A stretch of DNA of 64,000 bases from Paraneptunicella aestuarii (GCF_019900845.1 NZ_CP074570.1:744001-808000), one strand, 5' to 3'. Counted from the first letter of the stretch, positions 18,633-29,114 are shown. The notes: a model not told the origin generated them from the sequence alone. Numbers and translations are program-made.

Positions 18633-18983
18633 CTGTCGGTCATTAATGCAAAAAGTGGCACAAGGTTAGCGTAAATGCTGTTGCTTCGTCACGGATTTTA
18701 GTCAATTACTCAAGTGATTAAGCGTATCACTGGCAATAACTGAATTGAATAAGCGGGTAATAAGATTACTTTATCAGTAGTTCATAAACGCTATATGACA
18801 ATGGTGTGGAAGAATAAAAGTAATGTATTCAGAATATCAGGAAGTGGCGTTTCTATTTAAACGGATGGTTTTTAATACTGATGGTGGCGGAATATTGATA
18901 GCGGCAGAGTGAATTAATATTTGTTTTGAGGGAGATAAGCAAGGCTGCCTTTGCTATGAAAAACAGCCTTCAGAAATTAAAAA
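18633..18983. other. 351 bp gap, no gene seen
   Basis: This AT-rich spacer lies between the phosphatase start and the oxygenase stop. AAGGCTG and CAGCCTT near 18942-18970 could form a hairpin downstream of the oxygenase gene, but no T tract follows. Nothing else is evident. Confidence 0.4.
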
Positions 18984-19823
18984 TTACACAACGCCTAGTT
19001 CTTTCAAACGCTCTTTCAGGTAGCTGTCGGCAGTGTATCTTTCAGACAACTTAACATCTGGACGAGGATGCAAGAACAGAGGAAGTGAAATTCTGGATCT
19101 GGATTGATCTTGTCCTTCCGGGTTAATTACCTGATGCGTAGTGGAAGGGAAGTAGTGACCAGAGGCTTCTTGCAACATATCACCAATGTTGACGATCAGG
19201 TTACCAAAGTCACAAGGTACGTCGATCCAGTTGCCGTCTTTACCTTTTACCTGTAATCCCGGCTCATTTGCTGCTGGTAATACGGTCAGCAGGTTAATAT
19301 CTTCATGAGCCGCGGCACGAATGGCGTCGGGTTCTTCGTTACCTTGAAGTGGTGGATAATGTAGCACGCGCAACAGGGTTTGCTGACTGTCTTCAATCAT
19401 GCTGGAAAGCGGCATGGAATAGTTCTTGGAAATCTCATCAGGGCTGTACTTTTCTACCCAGCCCAGTAGTTCTTTTGCCAGAGAAAGTGCTTCACTGTAA
19501 TAAGTGGAGATCTCTTCTTTTAACTGCTCAGGGCACTTACCCCAAGGATAGTAGTGATAGTATTCCTTGATATCTTTTACTTTGAAGCCTTTTGCAACTT
19601 CAGAGACATTAGGCGGAAAGTAACCGTCCTGAGTATCTTTGTTGTACTCAAAATCCCATTTCTGTTCGCTATCGAAAAACTCTTGCCAATGCTTATAGAT
19701 ATTGGAAACTAACTCTTGTCTGATAGGATGATTTTTAAGTACACCGAATCCGGTTTCTTTGAGTGACTCGACAAACAGCTGTTGGGCATTCTCTGCTTGA
19801 TAGTCAACGGCAACAAGTTTCAT
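18984..19823 (-). CDS. 2-oxoglutarate/Fe(II)-dependent oxygenase, isopenicillin N synthase family
   Basis: The 279-residue protein has the double-stranded beta-helix iron triad H173-x-D175 (AAHEDINLLT) and H230 (STTHQVINP). The R244-x-S246 pair (SRSRISLP) anchors 2-oxoglutarate or the substrate carboxylate. The N-terminal domain AENAQQLFVESLKETGFGVLKNH is typical of the 2OG family seen in many bacteria. Substrate is unknown. The gene is transcribed leftward between the phosphatase and the nucleoside transporter without an obvious operon partner. Confidence 0.9.
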   Translation of the reverse strand: MKLVAVDYQAENAQQLFVESLKETGFGVLKNHPIRQELVSNIYKHWQEFFDSEQKWDFEYNKDTQDGYFPPNVSEVAKGFKVKDIKEYYHYYPWGKCPEQLKEEISTYYSEALSLAKELLGWVEKYSPDEISKNYSMPLSSMIEDSQQTLLRVLHYPPLQGNEEPDAIRAAAHEDINLLTVLPAANEPGLQVKGKDGNWIDVPCDFGNLIVNIGDMLQEASGHYFPSTTHQVINPEGQDQSRSRISLPLFLHPRPDVKLSERYTADSYLKERLKELGVV

Positions 19824-19940
19824 GTTAAACCTCTTGTCAAAAAATAGAAAAATGAAATGGTAGCAGCATTTTGAGCTACCATTTTGATCTCGGTCAGATT
19901 TATTTACTAACTCTACTACAGCCTGAAGAAAATGGCTTTA

Positions 19941-21152
19941 TCACAGACTGATAAAAAAGCCTGCTAAAGCAGCGCTCATCAGGTTAGCAAAACTGGCCGC
20001 TATTACTGCGCGTAAGCCTAATTTGGCAATATCGCTTCTGCGATTGGGGGCCATTGCGCCAATCCCGCCCATCAATATTGCAATTGAGGAGAAGTTGGCA
20101 AATCCACATAATGCGAAAGTAACGATGGCTTGGCTGACACCACTCATACTGTCCTTATGACCAACAAAATCAAGGTATGCGACAAACTCGTTCACAACCA
20201 GTTTCTGACCAATAAAACTTCCGGCTAAATTGGCTTCTGCCCATGGAACACCCAGCAACCAGGCTAAAGGCTGAAACAAATAACCTAATATGAGTTGGAA
20301 AGTCAGATCTTCATGACCGAACAGGGAACCAATGCCGCCGATTAGGCCATTCAGTAGGGCGATAAGCGCAATAAATGCCATCAGCATTGCGCCCACATTG
20401 GCCGCGATTTTCATGCCGGAAGCTGCGCCTTCTGCTGCCGCTTCGAATACGTTGGCACTGGCTTCTACTTCACTGCTATCCAGTTCATCAACATCGTTTT
20501 TGGCTCTTTCAGTTTCTGGCAAAACAATTTTGGCCATCAACAATCCACCTGGAGCTGCCATAAATGAAGCGGCAACCAGATATTTGATATCAACCCCCAA
20601 GCCTGCATAACCCGCCATTACGGAACCCGCAATAGACGCCATACCGCCAACCATTAGGGCGAACAATTCTGAACGAGTCATTGACGAAATGAAGGGTTTA
20701 ACTACCAGTGGGGCTTCGGTTTGGCCAACAAAAATATTGGCTGCGGCATTCATGGATTCAGGGCGGCTTGTTTGCAGGATTCGTTGTAAGAAACCGCCAA
20801 TGCCGCGAATAATCCACGACATAATGCCAATGTGATAAAGCACACTGATCAATGACGAAAAGAAAATGATGACTGGCAGGACTTTAAAGGCAAAGATGAA
20901 ACCTAATGAGGTGCCACCCAATTGCCCGAACATGAAGTCGATACCTTCCTGACTGTAGGTAATGACTTTTTGTACCCCTTGAGCTACGACCAGTAGAAAC
21001 TGTTTTCCTGGGGGAAAGTACAATACCAGTAACCCCACAGCAGCTTGAATGAAAAGAGCACCAAAAACAGTGCGCCAGTTGATCGCTTTTCGATTGAACG
21101 ATAATGCGTAGGCAGCAATAAGTAGAGCTACTACGCCGAGTAAGCTGACCAT
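19941..21152 (-). CDS. nupC: concentrative nucleoside transporter (NupC/CNT family)
   Basis: The 403-residue membrane protein carries CNT motifs. [13 protein letters not shown] lies in the central part, NEFVAYLDF after helix 7, and [21 protein letters not shown] near the C-terminus. These positions bind the nucleoside and Na+ or H+. A regulatory loop rich in acidic residues ([17 protein letters not shown]) lies mid-protein. It directly follows uridine kinase (12 bp), so imported uridine or cytidine is trapped by phosphorylation. Adenosine deaminase is encoded 37 kb away in the same window and fits the same salvage route. Confidence 0.93.
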   Translation of the reverse strand: MVSLLGVVALLIAAYALSFNRKAINWRTVFGALFIQAAVGLLVLYFPPGKQFLLVVAQGVQKVITYSQEGIDFMFGQLGGTSLGFIFAFKVLPVIIFFSSLISVLYHIGIMSWIIRGIGGFLQRILQTSRPESMNAAANIFVGQTEAPLVVKPFISSMTRSELFALMVGGMASIAGSVMAGYAGLGVDIKYLVAASFMAAPGGLLMAKIVLPETERAKNDVDELDSSEVEASANVFEAAAEGAASGMKIAANVGAMLMAFIALIALLNGLIGGIGSLFGHEDLTFQLILGYLFQPLAWLLGVPWAEANLAGSFIGQKLVVNEFVAYLDFVGHKDSMSGVSQAIVTFALCGFANFSSIAILMGGIGAMAPNRRSDIAKLGLRAVIAASFANLMSAALAGFFISL

Positions 21153-21164
21153 AATTGTCCCTTG

Positions 21165-21788
21165 TTAATTCAGTATTTGTTTAATATGTGATTTGATGAC
21201 ATCAAGTGCGATTCGGTTTTTACCACCTTGTGTTACTACAACATCTGCGATGAATCGACTTGGCTCGATGAACCTGTGATACATAGGTTTCACAGTTTCC
21301 TGGTATTGGACAATAACTGAATCAAGGTCGCGATTACGTTCTTGAATATCGCGTTTTATTCTTCTCAACAGGCAAATATCCAGCGGCGTATCAATAAATA
21401 CCTTCACATCGAAAACAGGTAATAATTCACTGACAGCCAAGAGCAAAATGCCTTCCACGATAATTACGGGAGCGGGATCAATCTTGATTGTTTCATCCAG
21501 GCGAGTGTGTTTTGCATGAGAGTATTGAGGGTATTCAATACTGTTCCCCTTTTTCAGTTGCAGCAGATGTTCAACTAAAAGAGAATGTTCAAATGCATTC
21601 GGGTGATCGTAATTAGTACGAATTCTTTCTTCCATTGTCATGTGTGATTGATCGCGATAGTAGTGATCTTCACATAGAACAATGATATCTGCCCCTGATT
21701 GGGAGATTTCTTCTTTAATTGTCTTTGTAAATAACGACTTACCGGAGCCCGAACCTCCAGCAATGGCGATAATTCGCGTTTCAAACAT
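21165..21788 (-). CDS. udk: uridine kinase
   Basis: The P-loop kinase of about 207 residues begins MFETRIIAIAGGSGSGKS, has the Udk segments DHYYRDQSHMTMEERIRTNYDHP and VIIVEGILLL, and a lid region LLRRIKRDIQERNRDLDSV. It phosphorylates uridine and cytidine. I chose the internal ATG at 21788 because E. coli Udk (213 residues) starts just before the P-loop. The longer frame to 21857 adds 23 residues of hydrophobic sequence. It forms an operon with the nucleoside transporter. Confidence 0.93.
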   Translation of the reverse strand: MFETRIIAIAGGSGSGKSLFTKTIKEEISQSGADIIVLCEDHYYRDQSHMTMEERIRTNYDHPNAFEHSLLVEHLLQLKKGNSIEYPQYSHAKHTRLDETIKIDPAPVIIVEGILLLAVSELLPVFDVKVFIDTPLDICLLRRIKRDIQERNRDLDSVIVQYQETVKPMYHRFIEPSRFIADVVVTQGGKNRIALDVIKSHIKQILN

Positions 21789-21964
21789 TCGTACAACACA
21801 GTTATAATTTTTATTGCGACAAAGACTACCAGCGAACGCAAAAAAAGCCAGTAACACTTATCGTAGATACGAAGAAAATGACATTTTTGTTAATTTTTTT
21901 GAAATCGATCAAGTAAATTATCTTACCTAAGTAATTTCATCGGATTATTTGTCTCGACGAAAGA

Positions 21965-22912
21965 TTATTTTCCTAACAGCTCATAATCATTTTCATGTAG
22001 TCCACTAAGTGCAAAATTGTTCAGTTTTGAGCGAGAGCCTTCGCCTTGTGCTTTCTTTGGAAAGAACTTGCCTTTAATCTCGTTTTCATTTGCTAGCACT
22101 TCGTCTAATGCATTCCTGATTTCACTCAACATTTTGTCTATATTGGCTGAGAAATCGGGGCGTTTACGTTTTGTATGTCCAAGATCCATCAAGCGCATGA
22201 AGTATTTGTCTGACAAGGCCAAAAACTCATCGGGAAGTTCTTTGTTGTGATAGAGGGCGGGATCCTTGTCAGTGGAACAGTATTCCAACATGGCCAGATA
22301 AAAACAGAAAGGCTTGTTTGCCATGGGTACTTTTAAATCTGGCGTAGTGTTTAAATACAATGTTCGACTTGTCAGATCTAAAATCAGCTTAACAGGGATG
22401 TCTTCTTCATCTTCCAAAGGTTGATTGGAGGCAAATGATTTGGGGAACAGGTGCGGAATTGCCAAATAGGTCAGTATCAAGCTAATGGCAAAAGGGAGCC
22501 AATACAGACCGTAATTTATATCATCGCGACTCACTGCAAATTGCACAGAGATGGTTTCCCGTGGAAAGAGCAGTTTTTTGGATATTTGGATATCCTGTTC
22601 AAACTCCAGCGATAACTCAGTGTCTTGAATGGCTTTAACTCGAATAGGAAATTCACTGTTTTGTAGATAATCATTCAGAGAGTTCATATATCGAGCGACT
22701 TTGGCGCTATTAGTAGCCTGATTAAATCGATTATCTGCCAATTTTAGCTCTGGTATATCCAGTGCTATACGATTTAGTGTGGCATCAACTAATTGCTTCA
22801 CAGAAATCTGCCTAAAGCTTTCGGCAGTGTTGTAATAAACCAGATGCAGTATGCTCCACAGTAAAAAGAATGCTACCGCGATTCTAAACCAGGTTTTGGT
22901 TTTGCTTCCCAT
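21965..22912 (-). CDS. two-helix membrane protein with cytoplasmic helical domain, unknown
   Basis: The protein has one membrane helix near its N-terminus (FRIAVAFFLLWSILHLVYY) and a periplasmic region of about 100 residues. A second helix follows (LYWLPFAISLILTYLAIPHLF), then a cytoplasmic domain of about 160 residues with DLTSRTLYLNTT and a Lys/Arg-rich helical end. That domain has the feel of a signalling or DNA-binding module, but I recognise no family. I place the start at the ATG at 22912, just past the stop of the upstream gene; an ATG at 22939 would overlap it by 22 bp. It is co-transcribed with the periplasmic binding-protein-like gene upstream. Confidence 0.65.
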   Translation of the reverse strand: MGSKTKTWFRIAVAFFLLWSILHLVYYNTAESFRQISVKQLVDATLNRIALDIPELKLADNRFNQATNSAKVARYMNSLNDYLQNSEFPIRVKAIQDTELSLEFEQDIQISKKLLFPRETISVQFAVSRDDINYGLYWLPFAISLILTYLAIPHLFPKSFASNQPLEDEEDIPVKLILDLTSRTLYLNTTPDLKVPMANKPFCFYLAMLEYCSTDKDPALYHNKELPDEFLALSDKYFMRLMDLGHTKRKRPDFSANIDKMLSEIRNALDEVLANENEIKGKFFPKKAQGEGSRSKLNNFALSGLHENDYELLGK

Positions 22913-22917
22913 TTTGC

Positions 22918-23784
22918 TCACTGTGACATCTCTTGGCATGGGTTAACGATAGTAATGTTGTGATAGTAACGGGGATGTTCTGTTTTTTCTGCTAACTCAG
23001 CTAGAACTGCCTGTACTTCACAACGCAGGTCAGTGTTTTTTTCCAACATTTTGAGATACCACTTACTTCCGCTAATTTTCTCTTTCAATGAAGTTGTGTA
23101 ATTTCTGGAAAAATCGAGATCATCTTCTTCTTGCCAAAAAGTAGAAATTAAATCTACCTTTCCACTTACCAATAAATTCCTAAGTTCTTGATGAGATTTA
23201 GCGTAGACAATCTCCACTTGCTGTGGCGATAAATCAAGATCTTTTAATAGTCGCATGGGGGCTATGTAGCCAGAACGGCTGGTTGGATAATCAATTAAAC
23301 CAATGCGCTTGCCCAGCATATATTCCTTATTTAACAAGGGCTTTTCTCTGACCGACATTAAGTAAGCATCGTAGTCTGCATAGGACGCAACCATATCGTA
23401 GCTATAGGTTGTGTCGGTACCAAATGCTTGAATAAAATTTTCCTTAATGAGCATAATATCGACAACACCTTTACCAATTAATTGCAAAATATCTCGCTCT
23501 TCTGTCTGCCAATATGCGACAATCTCGCCAAATTGTTTACTCACTAATTTGTTTTTACAGAGTGAGTGCATAATTTGCTTCGCCATATAAGGGTTTGGAG
23601 CAAACAGAACTAAAGAGTGTGGATTATTCTGGTTTGATGTTTGGCAAGTATCCTCAAACTGGAGAATGCGTGGCAATGAGGTATCGACCATTTTTACCTG
23701 GCTATGTGCAACATACCAAACGAGGTAAGTCGCAGTGATAAAACATAGGTACCAGTAGGGTTTTGGCAATCTTATTAGCAACAC
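22918..23784 (-). CDS. periplasmic substrate-binding-like protein (PhnD/SBP type)
   Basis: The 288-residue protein has a single N-terminal membrane helix (YWYLCFITATYLVWYVAHSQV). The remainder resembles a type-2 periplasmic binding fold. Segments include LVLFAPNPYMAKQIMHSL, GKGVVDIMLIKENFIQAFG, LLNKEYMLGKRIGLIDYPTSRSG and LRNLLVSGKVDLISTFW. Such lobes often bind small anions or amino acids in uptake or in sensing. No ABC transporter genes are adjacent. The partner downstream is an inner-membrane protein with a cytoplasmic domain, which suggests ligand sensing rather than uptake (inference). It has four cysteines in its mature part. Confidence 0.6.
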   Translation of the reverse strand: MLLIRLPKPYWYLCFITATYLVWYVAHSQVKMVDTSLPRILQFEDTCQTSNQNNPHSLVLFAPNPYMAKQIMHSLCKNKLVSKQFGEIVAYWQTEERDILQLIGKGVVDIMLIKENFIQAFGTDTTYSYDMVASYADYDAYLMSVREKPLLNKEYMLGKRIGLIDYPTSRSGYIAPMRLLKDLDLSPQQVEIVYAKSHQELRNLLVSGKVDLISTFWQEEDDLDFSRNYTTSLKEKISGSKWYLKMLEKNTDLRCEVQAVLAELAEKTEHPRYYHNITIVNPCQEMSQ

Positions 23785-24194
23785 ATTGATAGCCGGTTTG
23801 AGTTTATGATTGGGGTATTTTCACCAATTAACCTTACTCATTGCAATAAGTAAAATTACTGGATTGATGTAAGTTACTGAAAAATAGAGAATATTGATAA
23901 TATATTATGAATCTTGTTAAATACTACCAATTTTCTCTCTATGAACGAGAATGCGCACTCTAATTAGCCATTTCTGGTTGAAGAATAACCAGATTTGCCA
24001 GGGACATGCAATGAGAAAATTAATTCACTGCATTGACTGATAACGCAAGAGGGAACTTGGTAAAGAATTTTTAGAGTCGGGGGGCTCTGAGGGATAATAT
24101 TGCAAGTTCATGTTTTTGCAACAATCTCTTTTTATCCTCTCGCTCAAAGCGATTTTAAGAAATCATTTACACTCAATAACATTAGGAAAACACA
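23785..24194. promoter_or_regulatory. 410 bp upstream region of the TonB receptor gene
   Basis: The region is AT-rich and holds a small hairpin, TCTGGTT/AACCAGA (about 23971-23991). The start codon at 24195 is preceded by AGGAAAACACA. No gene is seen. A promoter for the highly expressed-looking receptor gene is expected here but cannot be fixed by eye. Confidence 0.4.
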
Positions 24195-27100
24195 ATGAAA
24201 CAGTCCAATCTCAGCCGCATTGCTCTCGCAGTTGCGTTGTCTGTTGGCGTGGGAAGCACTGCGATTGCACAGGAAACTTCTTCCAGCATTCGTGGTAGCG
24301 TAGTTGGCCCTCAAGGCGCCCCTGCTTCTTATACTTCAGTGACAATTACTCACGTACCTTCTGGTAGTGTGAAAAGAGTTGAGACCAACGCATCAGGTCA
24401 GTTCAGCGCAAAAGGTTTGCGTGTTGGTGGTCCATACAGCGTATTGGTTGATTCTGAGCAATTCGAAGATACTTTGGTTAACGACGTTTACTTAACGTTG
24501 GGCGAACCATACGTATTGAACCTGGCTTTGGAAGCTGAACAACAAATCGAAAGCATCGTTGTGACTGGTTCTCAAGTGAGCAGCATCGCTTTTGGCGAAA
24601 AAGGTCCTTCTGCTAACTTCAGCCTGGAAGACATTGAGCGTGCTCCTGCTATTAACCGTGATATTAAAGACCTGGTTCGTATCGATCCTCGTGTTTATGT
24701 TGATGAAACCTATGATGATGCTATCCAGTGTGCTGGTGCAAGCCCTCGTTTCAACAGCTTGACGCTTGACGGCGTGCGCATGAACGATAACTTTGGTTTG
24801 AACAGCAATGGTTATCCTACTGAGCGTATTCCTTTCTCTTATGACTCTATTGACCAGGTTGCTGTTGAATTAGCTCCTTTTGATGTTCAATACGGTGGTT
24901 TCACTGCGTGTAACATCAACGCGGTAACCAAGTCTGGTACAAATGAAATTCACGGTGGTGTTTTCTACGATTACACCAGTGATTCTATGCGTGGTACTGA
25001 TATCGAAGGGACTAACATTTATGAATCTACAGACCGTGATGAACCTAATTTCTCTGAAAAACGTTATGGTTTCCACGTTGGCTTGCCTATTCTGGAAGAT
25101 AAATTGTTCCTATTCACTTCTTACGAGAAGCTGGAAGGTGCTGAAATCTTCGAATACCCAGGAAGAAGCCGTGTAACTAGCGAAGAAATTGCTCGTATTA
25201 CACAAATTTCTAAAGAAATTTACGGCTATGACCCAGGTGGTTTCGCTTCTTCCATGCCGGTTGAAGATGAAAAGATTCTGGTTAAATTAGACTGGAACAT
25301 CAACGATGATCACCGTGCATCTTTAGTATACAACTATAATGACGGTTTCAAACTGGCTCAATCTGACACTTTCTCCTCAGCGTTGACTTACGATGGTCAC
25401 TTCTATGAGCGTGGTGCAGAATTAAAGTCTTTGGTAGCGTCGGTATACTCAAGTTGGACAGACAGTTTCTCAACTGAGTTACGTATTGCTAAATCTGAGT
25501 TGGATAATCGCCAAATTTCTTTGGATGCTGACACTGGTTTTTCTGAAGTTCAAATCCGTACTTCAGGCGGTGCTACAGTATTCCTTGGTCCAGATGACTC
25601 TCGTCAATCTAACGATTTGAACTGGGATAACTTCACATTCAAATTGGCGGGTACTTACTATACTGGCGACCACACCATTACTGGTGGTATCGAATATGAA
25701 GACTTGAGCGTATTTAACCTGTTCATGCAGCACACAGTGGGCGAGTATCGTTTTAACAGCATCGATGCTTTTGAAGCGGGCACGCCTTCTCGCATTTACT
25801 ACAACAACTCTGCGGGTACTAATAACCCGGATGATGTTGCAGCTAATTTCTCTTTCCAGCAAAACACTCTGTACATTCAGGACGAGTGGGCTGTTAATGA
25901 AGACTTAACTGTTTTGTTTGGTTTGCGTTACGACAGATACACATCTGACGATAAGCCTCGTCATAACCAGACTTTTGAAAACAAATACGGTTTCACGAAC
26001 GACTCCAACCTTGATGGGATCGACTTGTTGCAACCTCGCTTTGGTTTTAACTACGTAGTATCTGATTCAATTGAAGTTCGCGGTGGTATTGGCTTGTATT
26101 CAGGCGGTAACCCGAACGTTTGGGTGTCTAACTCCTATTCCAATGATGGCGTAGTTCAAACTGCGGTTCGTGAGCGTGTAATCGCTAACTTCACTAACCT
26201 GTTTGAAACTGACTTGATTGGTCAGGGTCGTCCTCTTTACGACATTCCTCAAGATATGTTTGATGCAGTTGCTGCGGCAGATCCAAATGGCCCAGGTGGC
26301 GGTGGCGTAAACGCTATCGATCCTGACTTTGATCTTCCGTCTGAGTGGAAATACTCTTTGGGTGCAACCTATGTCACTGAAGATGAGTACGTCTTCACTG
26401 CGGATATTTTGTATTCAGACAAGCAAGATGCGGCTATCGTAAAAGATATCGGTATTATCCCCGCAACAGATGATGAAGGTACGCCAATCTTTGCTCCAGA
26501 TGGTCGTCCTATCTACACTGGCACTACATCAGAATACCTGTTGACTAACGTTGACGGTGACAGCGGTGAGTCTGTAACGGTGTCTTTTGCAATGAGCAAA
26601 GAGTATGACAATGGTCTTAACCTGTCTGCTTCTTATGCATTCTCAGAAGCCAACGACGTTAACCCAATGACAAGCTCTGTTGCTGGTTCTAACTACGGTA
26701 ATATCGCAGTTTCTGATCCAAACAACCCTGGCGTGTCTACTTCTGACTATGAAATCAGACATCGTTTTACTTTGAATTTGGGCTACACTCACGAGTTCTT
26801 CAGTGGTTATGAAACCAAGTTCTCAGTATTTGGTTCTGCTAACGAAGGTCGTCCATACAGCTACAGCTTCTCTGATGATGGTATCTTTGGTGACAGCAGC
26901 TTCTTCAGCAATGGTCGTCAATTGTTGTACATTCCTACAGCGGATGATGCGAATGTTGTTTATGGTGATAACTTTAACGTAACCGCGTTTAATCAGTGGA
27001 TCCAACAAGAAGCGCTTGAGCAATACCGTGGACAAATCCTGGATCGTAATGCGTTACGTGCAGATTGGTGGATCAAGTTCGACGTAAGAATCGAGCAAGA

Positions 27101-27347
27101 ATTCCCTGGCTTTATGGAAGGTCATAAAGGTTCAGCATTCCTGGTTATCGAAAACTTCGGTAACTTGTTGAATGATGACTGGGGTGTATTGCGTCAAGGT
27201 TCATTCGTCAGTGAAGCGGTTGTTGACGCGAGTATCGGAGACGATGGTAAATATCACTACAATGAATTCATCGCACCTTCAGTACAAACCGTGTATGAAG
27301 ATGCTTCCTTGTGGGAAGTTCGTGTAGGTGTTAACTACAAATTCTAA
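24195..27347 (+). CDS. Oar-type TonB-dependent receptor with carboxypeptidase-regulatory-like domain
   Basis: The 1050-residue outer-membrane protein has a signal peptide (residues 1-26, ending SVGVGSTAIAQ). An immunoglobulin-like carboxypeptidase regulatory domain (about 30-118) with SSIRGSVVGPQGAPASYTSV is followed by a plug domain (about 120-260) and a large beta-barrel. The chain ends VGVNYKF, with the terminal phenylalanine expected of barrel proteins. The layout matches Oar and SusC-like receptors used for protein, peptide or polysaccharide uptake. Codon choice favours abundant tRNAs, suggesting high expression. The downstream secreted nuclease/phosphatase-like gene may work on the same substrate (inference). 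Confidence 0.93.
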   Translation: MKQSNLSRIALAVALSVGVGSTAIAQETSSSIRGSVVGPQGAPASYTSVTITHVPSGSVKRVETNASGQFSAKGLRVGGPYSVLVDSEQFEDTLVNDVYLTLGEPYVLNLALEAEQQIESIVVTGSQVSSIAFGEKGPSANFSLEDIERAPAINRDIKDLVRIDPRVYVDETYDDAIQCAGASPRFNSLTLDGVRMNDNFGLNSNGYPTERIPFSYDSIDQVAVELAPFDVQYGGFTACNINAVTKSGTNEIHGGVFYDYTSDSMRGTDIEGTNIYESTDRDEPNFSEKRYGFHVGLPILEDKLFLFTSYEKLEGAEIFEYPGRSRVTSEEIARITQISKEIYGYDPGGFASSMPVEDEKILVKLDWNINDDHRASLVYNYNDGFKLAQSDTFSSALTYDGHFYERGAELKSLVASVYSSWTDSFSTELRIAKSELDNRQISLDADTGFSEVQIRTSGGATVFLGPDDSRQSNDLNWDNFTFKLAGTYYTGDHTITGGIEYEDLSVFNLFMQHTVGEYRFNSIDAFEAGTPSRIYYNNSAGTNNPDDVAANFSFQQNTLYIQDEWAVNEDLTVLFGLRYDRYTSDDKPRHNQTFENKYGFTNDSNLDGIDLLQPRFGFNYVVSDSIEVRGGIGLYSGGNPNVWVSNSYSNDGVVQTAVRERVIANFTNLFETDLIGQGRPLYDIPQDMFDAVAAADPNGPGGGGVNAIDPDFDLPSEWKYSLGATYVTEDEYVFTADILYSDKQDAAIVKDIGIIPATDDEGTPIFAPDGRPIYTGTTSEYLLTNVDGDSGESVTVSFAMSKEYDNGLNLSASYAFSEANDVNPMTSSVAGSNYGNIAVSDPNNPGVSTSDYEIRHRFTLNLGYTHEFFSGYETKFSVFGSANEGRPYSYSFSDDGIFGDSSFFSNGRQLLYIPTADDANVVYGDNFNVTAFNQWIQQEALEQYRGQILDRNALRADWWIKFDVRIEQEFPGFMEGHKGSAFLVIENFGNLLNDDWGVLRQGSFVSEAVVDASIGDDGKYHYNEFIAPSVQTVYEDASLWEVRVGVNYKF

Positions 27348-27374
27348 TTTCTCTTAAAAAGAAATTGATATTAA

Positions 27375-27407
27375 AAACCGGCCTTAGACTCTAAGGTCGG
27401 TTTTTTT
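27375..27407 (+). terminator. rho-independent terminator after the TonB receptor
   Basis: A stem of about 11 bp with one wobble (ACCGGCCTTAG/CTAAGGTCGGT) and a 3 nt loop is followed by seven T residues. Confidence 0.93.
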
Positions 27408-27469
27408 ATGTCTATGGTATTCTTGCAAGATTGTTTTTCAGGGGGCTGAAAGTTTGTGAGGAGTTGGAT

Positions 27470-28648
27470 ATGAGAATCTGGTTTTGTCTTATTATTCTGT
27501 GGAGTGTGGCAAATTTGGTGCAAGCAAAAACGATCCGGATTGCGACCTTTAACGCAAGCATGGATGGCAGCAACTATGTTGCTCGTGGTGAGCGTCCGAA
27601 AGGAAATGAACTAGCCACACGTCTGGTTAGTGGAAAAGAACCTCAGATTCAAAACATTGCCGAGATTATTCAAATAGTCCGCCCGGATATCTTACTGATT
27701 AATGAATTCGACTATATTCCTGACGAAACTAAAGGCGTACAGGCTTTTCTTAAGCACTACTTATCAGTTTCGCAGCAAGGAAAAGCACCCATCAACTATC
27801 CCTATTATTTTACTGCCCCCGTTAATACTGGCGTTGGAACTGGTTTGGATCTGGATAAGGATGGAACGGCTTCTGATGTTGGAGCGGATGCCTTTGGGTT
27901 CGGCTTTTATCCCGGGCAATATGGCATGGTTGTACTGAGCCAGTTTCCAATCAATAAAGAGATGGTCAGGACGTTCCAACATTTCCTATGGAAAGATATG
28001 CCTGGCTCTCTGCTGACCGATATTAAAGATGATGAAGGGAAAGAGTGGTACAACAAAGAAGCTCAAGCCATTCTTAGACTGTCATCAAAATCCCATTGGG
28101 ATATCCCGATCAGCGTTGATGGTAATGAATTGCATGTCTTGGTCAGCCATCCCACACCGCCTGTCTTTGATGGTAAAGAAAACCGTAATGGCAAGCGCAA
28201 TCATGATGAAGTTCGCTTTTGGAATGACTACCTTGGTGATAAAGAGCAAGGCGGTTATCTGTACGATGATCAAGGTGGAAAGGGAGGCTTTACAGGGGGA
28301 CGCTTTGTTCTTTTGGGGGATTTGAATTCTAACCCTGATGAAGGGGATTCTTACGGACATGCCATTGCAGACTTGCTTAATCATAAAAAAGTGAATGCGT
28401 CATTAAAGCCTGAAAGCCAGGGAGGTGCTAAGCATCAACCAAATAATCCATTTGCGAAACACCATACGGCAGGGTGGGGAATGCGAGCAGACTACGTGTT
28501 ACCTTCTCAGGAAGGAATAGAAGTGATATCTGGAGGCGTTTTTTGGCCAACGCCAGAAGAACCATTGTATCGCTTGGTTGTGGATCGCAATGCTTCTTCT
28601 GATCATCGGCTGGTTTGGTTAGATGTGACTCTACAAACCCAGAAATAG
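27470..28648 (+). CDS. secreted endonuclease/exonuclease/phosphatase-family protein
   Basis: The 392-residue protein has a signal peptide (MRIWFCLIILWSVANLVQA) and an EEP fold. The metal-binding set is visible: ATFNAS at the first strand, NEFDYI with the key glutamate, LGDLNSNP with the DLN motif, and SDHRLVWLDV at the end. The family includes phosphodiesterases, sphingomyelinases and nucleases, so the exact substrate is open. I chose the ATG at 27470 because GAGGAG sits 6 bp before it and the signal peptide then starts properly. A longer frame from 27431 lacks this. It follows the TonB receptor terminator by 60 bp. Confidence 0.88.
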   Translation: MRIWFCLIILWSVANLVQAKTIRIATFNASMDGSNYVARGERPKGNELATRLVSGKEPQIQNIAEIIQIVRPDILLINEFDYIPDETKGVQAFLKHYLSVSQQGKAPINYPYYFTAPVNTGVGTGLDLDKDGTASDVGADAFGFGFYPGQYGMVVLSQFPINKEMVRTFQHFLWKDMPGSLLTDIKDDEGKEWYNKEAQAILRLSSKSHWDIPISVDGNELHVLVSHPTPPVFDGKENRNGKRNHDEVRFWNDYLGDKEQGGYLYDDQGGKGGFTGGRFVLLGDLNSNPDEGDSYGHAIADLLNHKKVNASLKPESQGGAKHQPNNPFAKHHTAGWGMRADYVLPSQEGIEVISGGVFWPTPEEPLYRLVVDRNASSDHRLVWLDVTLQTQK

Positions 28649-28652
28649 CTCG

Positions 28653-29114
28653 TTAAACCGTCTCAAACAGGTTTTCTACACGTTGTCGGATATTCTCGAT
28701 TTGAGAGGTATCTGCAGGGGCGATGAATATAGTATCGTCGCCAGCAATCGTACCCAGTACGCCATCGGAACGTCCCAGTGAGTCAAGCAAGCGAGCTATA
28801 AGCTGTGCCGCTCCGGGAGTGGTGCGAATGACGATCATGACGTTATTGTGCATTACGTCTAACACCAGTTGCTTTAAAGGGCTCTTGGCTGTAGGCATGC
28901 CTAGTTCTGGAGGCAGGCAATAGACCATGTCACCTTTTGCATTGCGCGCTCTTACTGCCCCGAATTTACTTAGCATACGCGATACTTTCGATTGGCTAAT
29001 ATGCGCAAAGCCCATTTCTTTCAGCGCTTCGACAATTTCGCCCTGAGAGCCATAACATTCATCTTTCAGAATTTCTTTAAAGGCTCTGATTTCATCATCT
29101 TGTTTTGTGGACAC
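28653..29114 (-). CDS. argR: arginine repressor
   Basis: The 153-residue protein has an N-terminal winged helix (about 1-70, with the [35 protein letters not shown] region). The C-terminal hexamerisation and arginine-binding domain shows APADTS in the final third and GDDTIFIA. It controls arginine metabolism genes. It is divergent from mdh, the same arrangement as in enteric bacteria and vibrios. The spacer may contain an ARG box for autoregulation. Confidence 0.95.
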   Translation of the reverse strand: MSTKQDDEIRAFKEILKDECYGSQGEIVEALKEMGFAHISQSKVSRMLSKFGAVRARNAKGDMVYCLPPELGMPTAKSPLKQLVLDVMHNNVMIVIRTTPGAAQLIARLLDSLGRSDGVLGTIAGDDTIFIAPADTSQIENIRQRVENLFETV

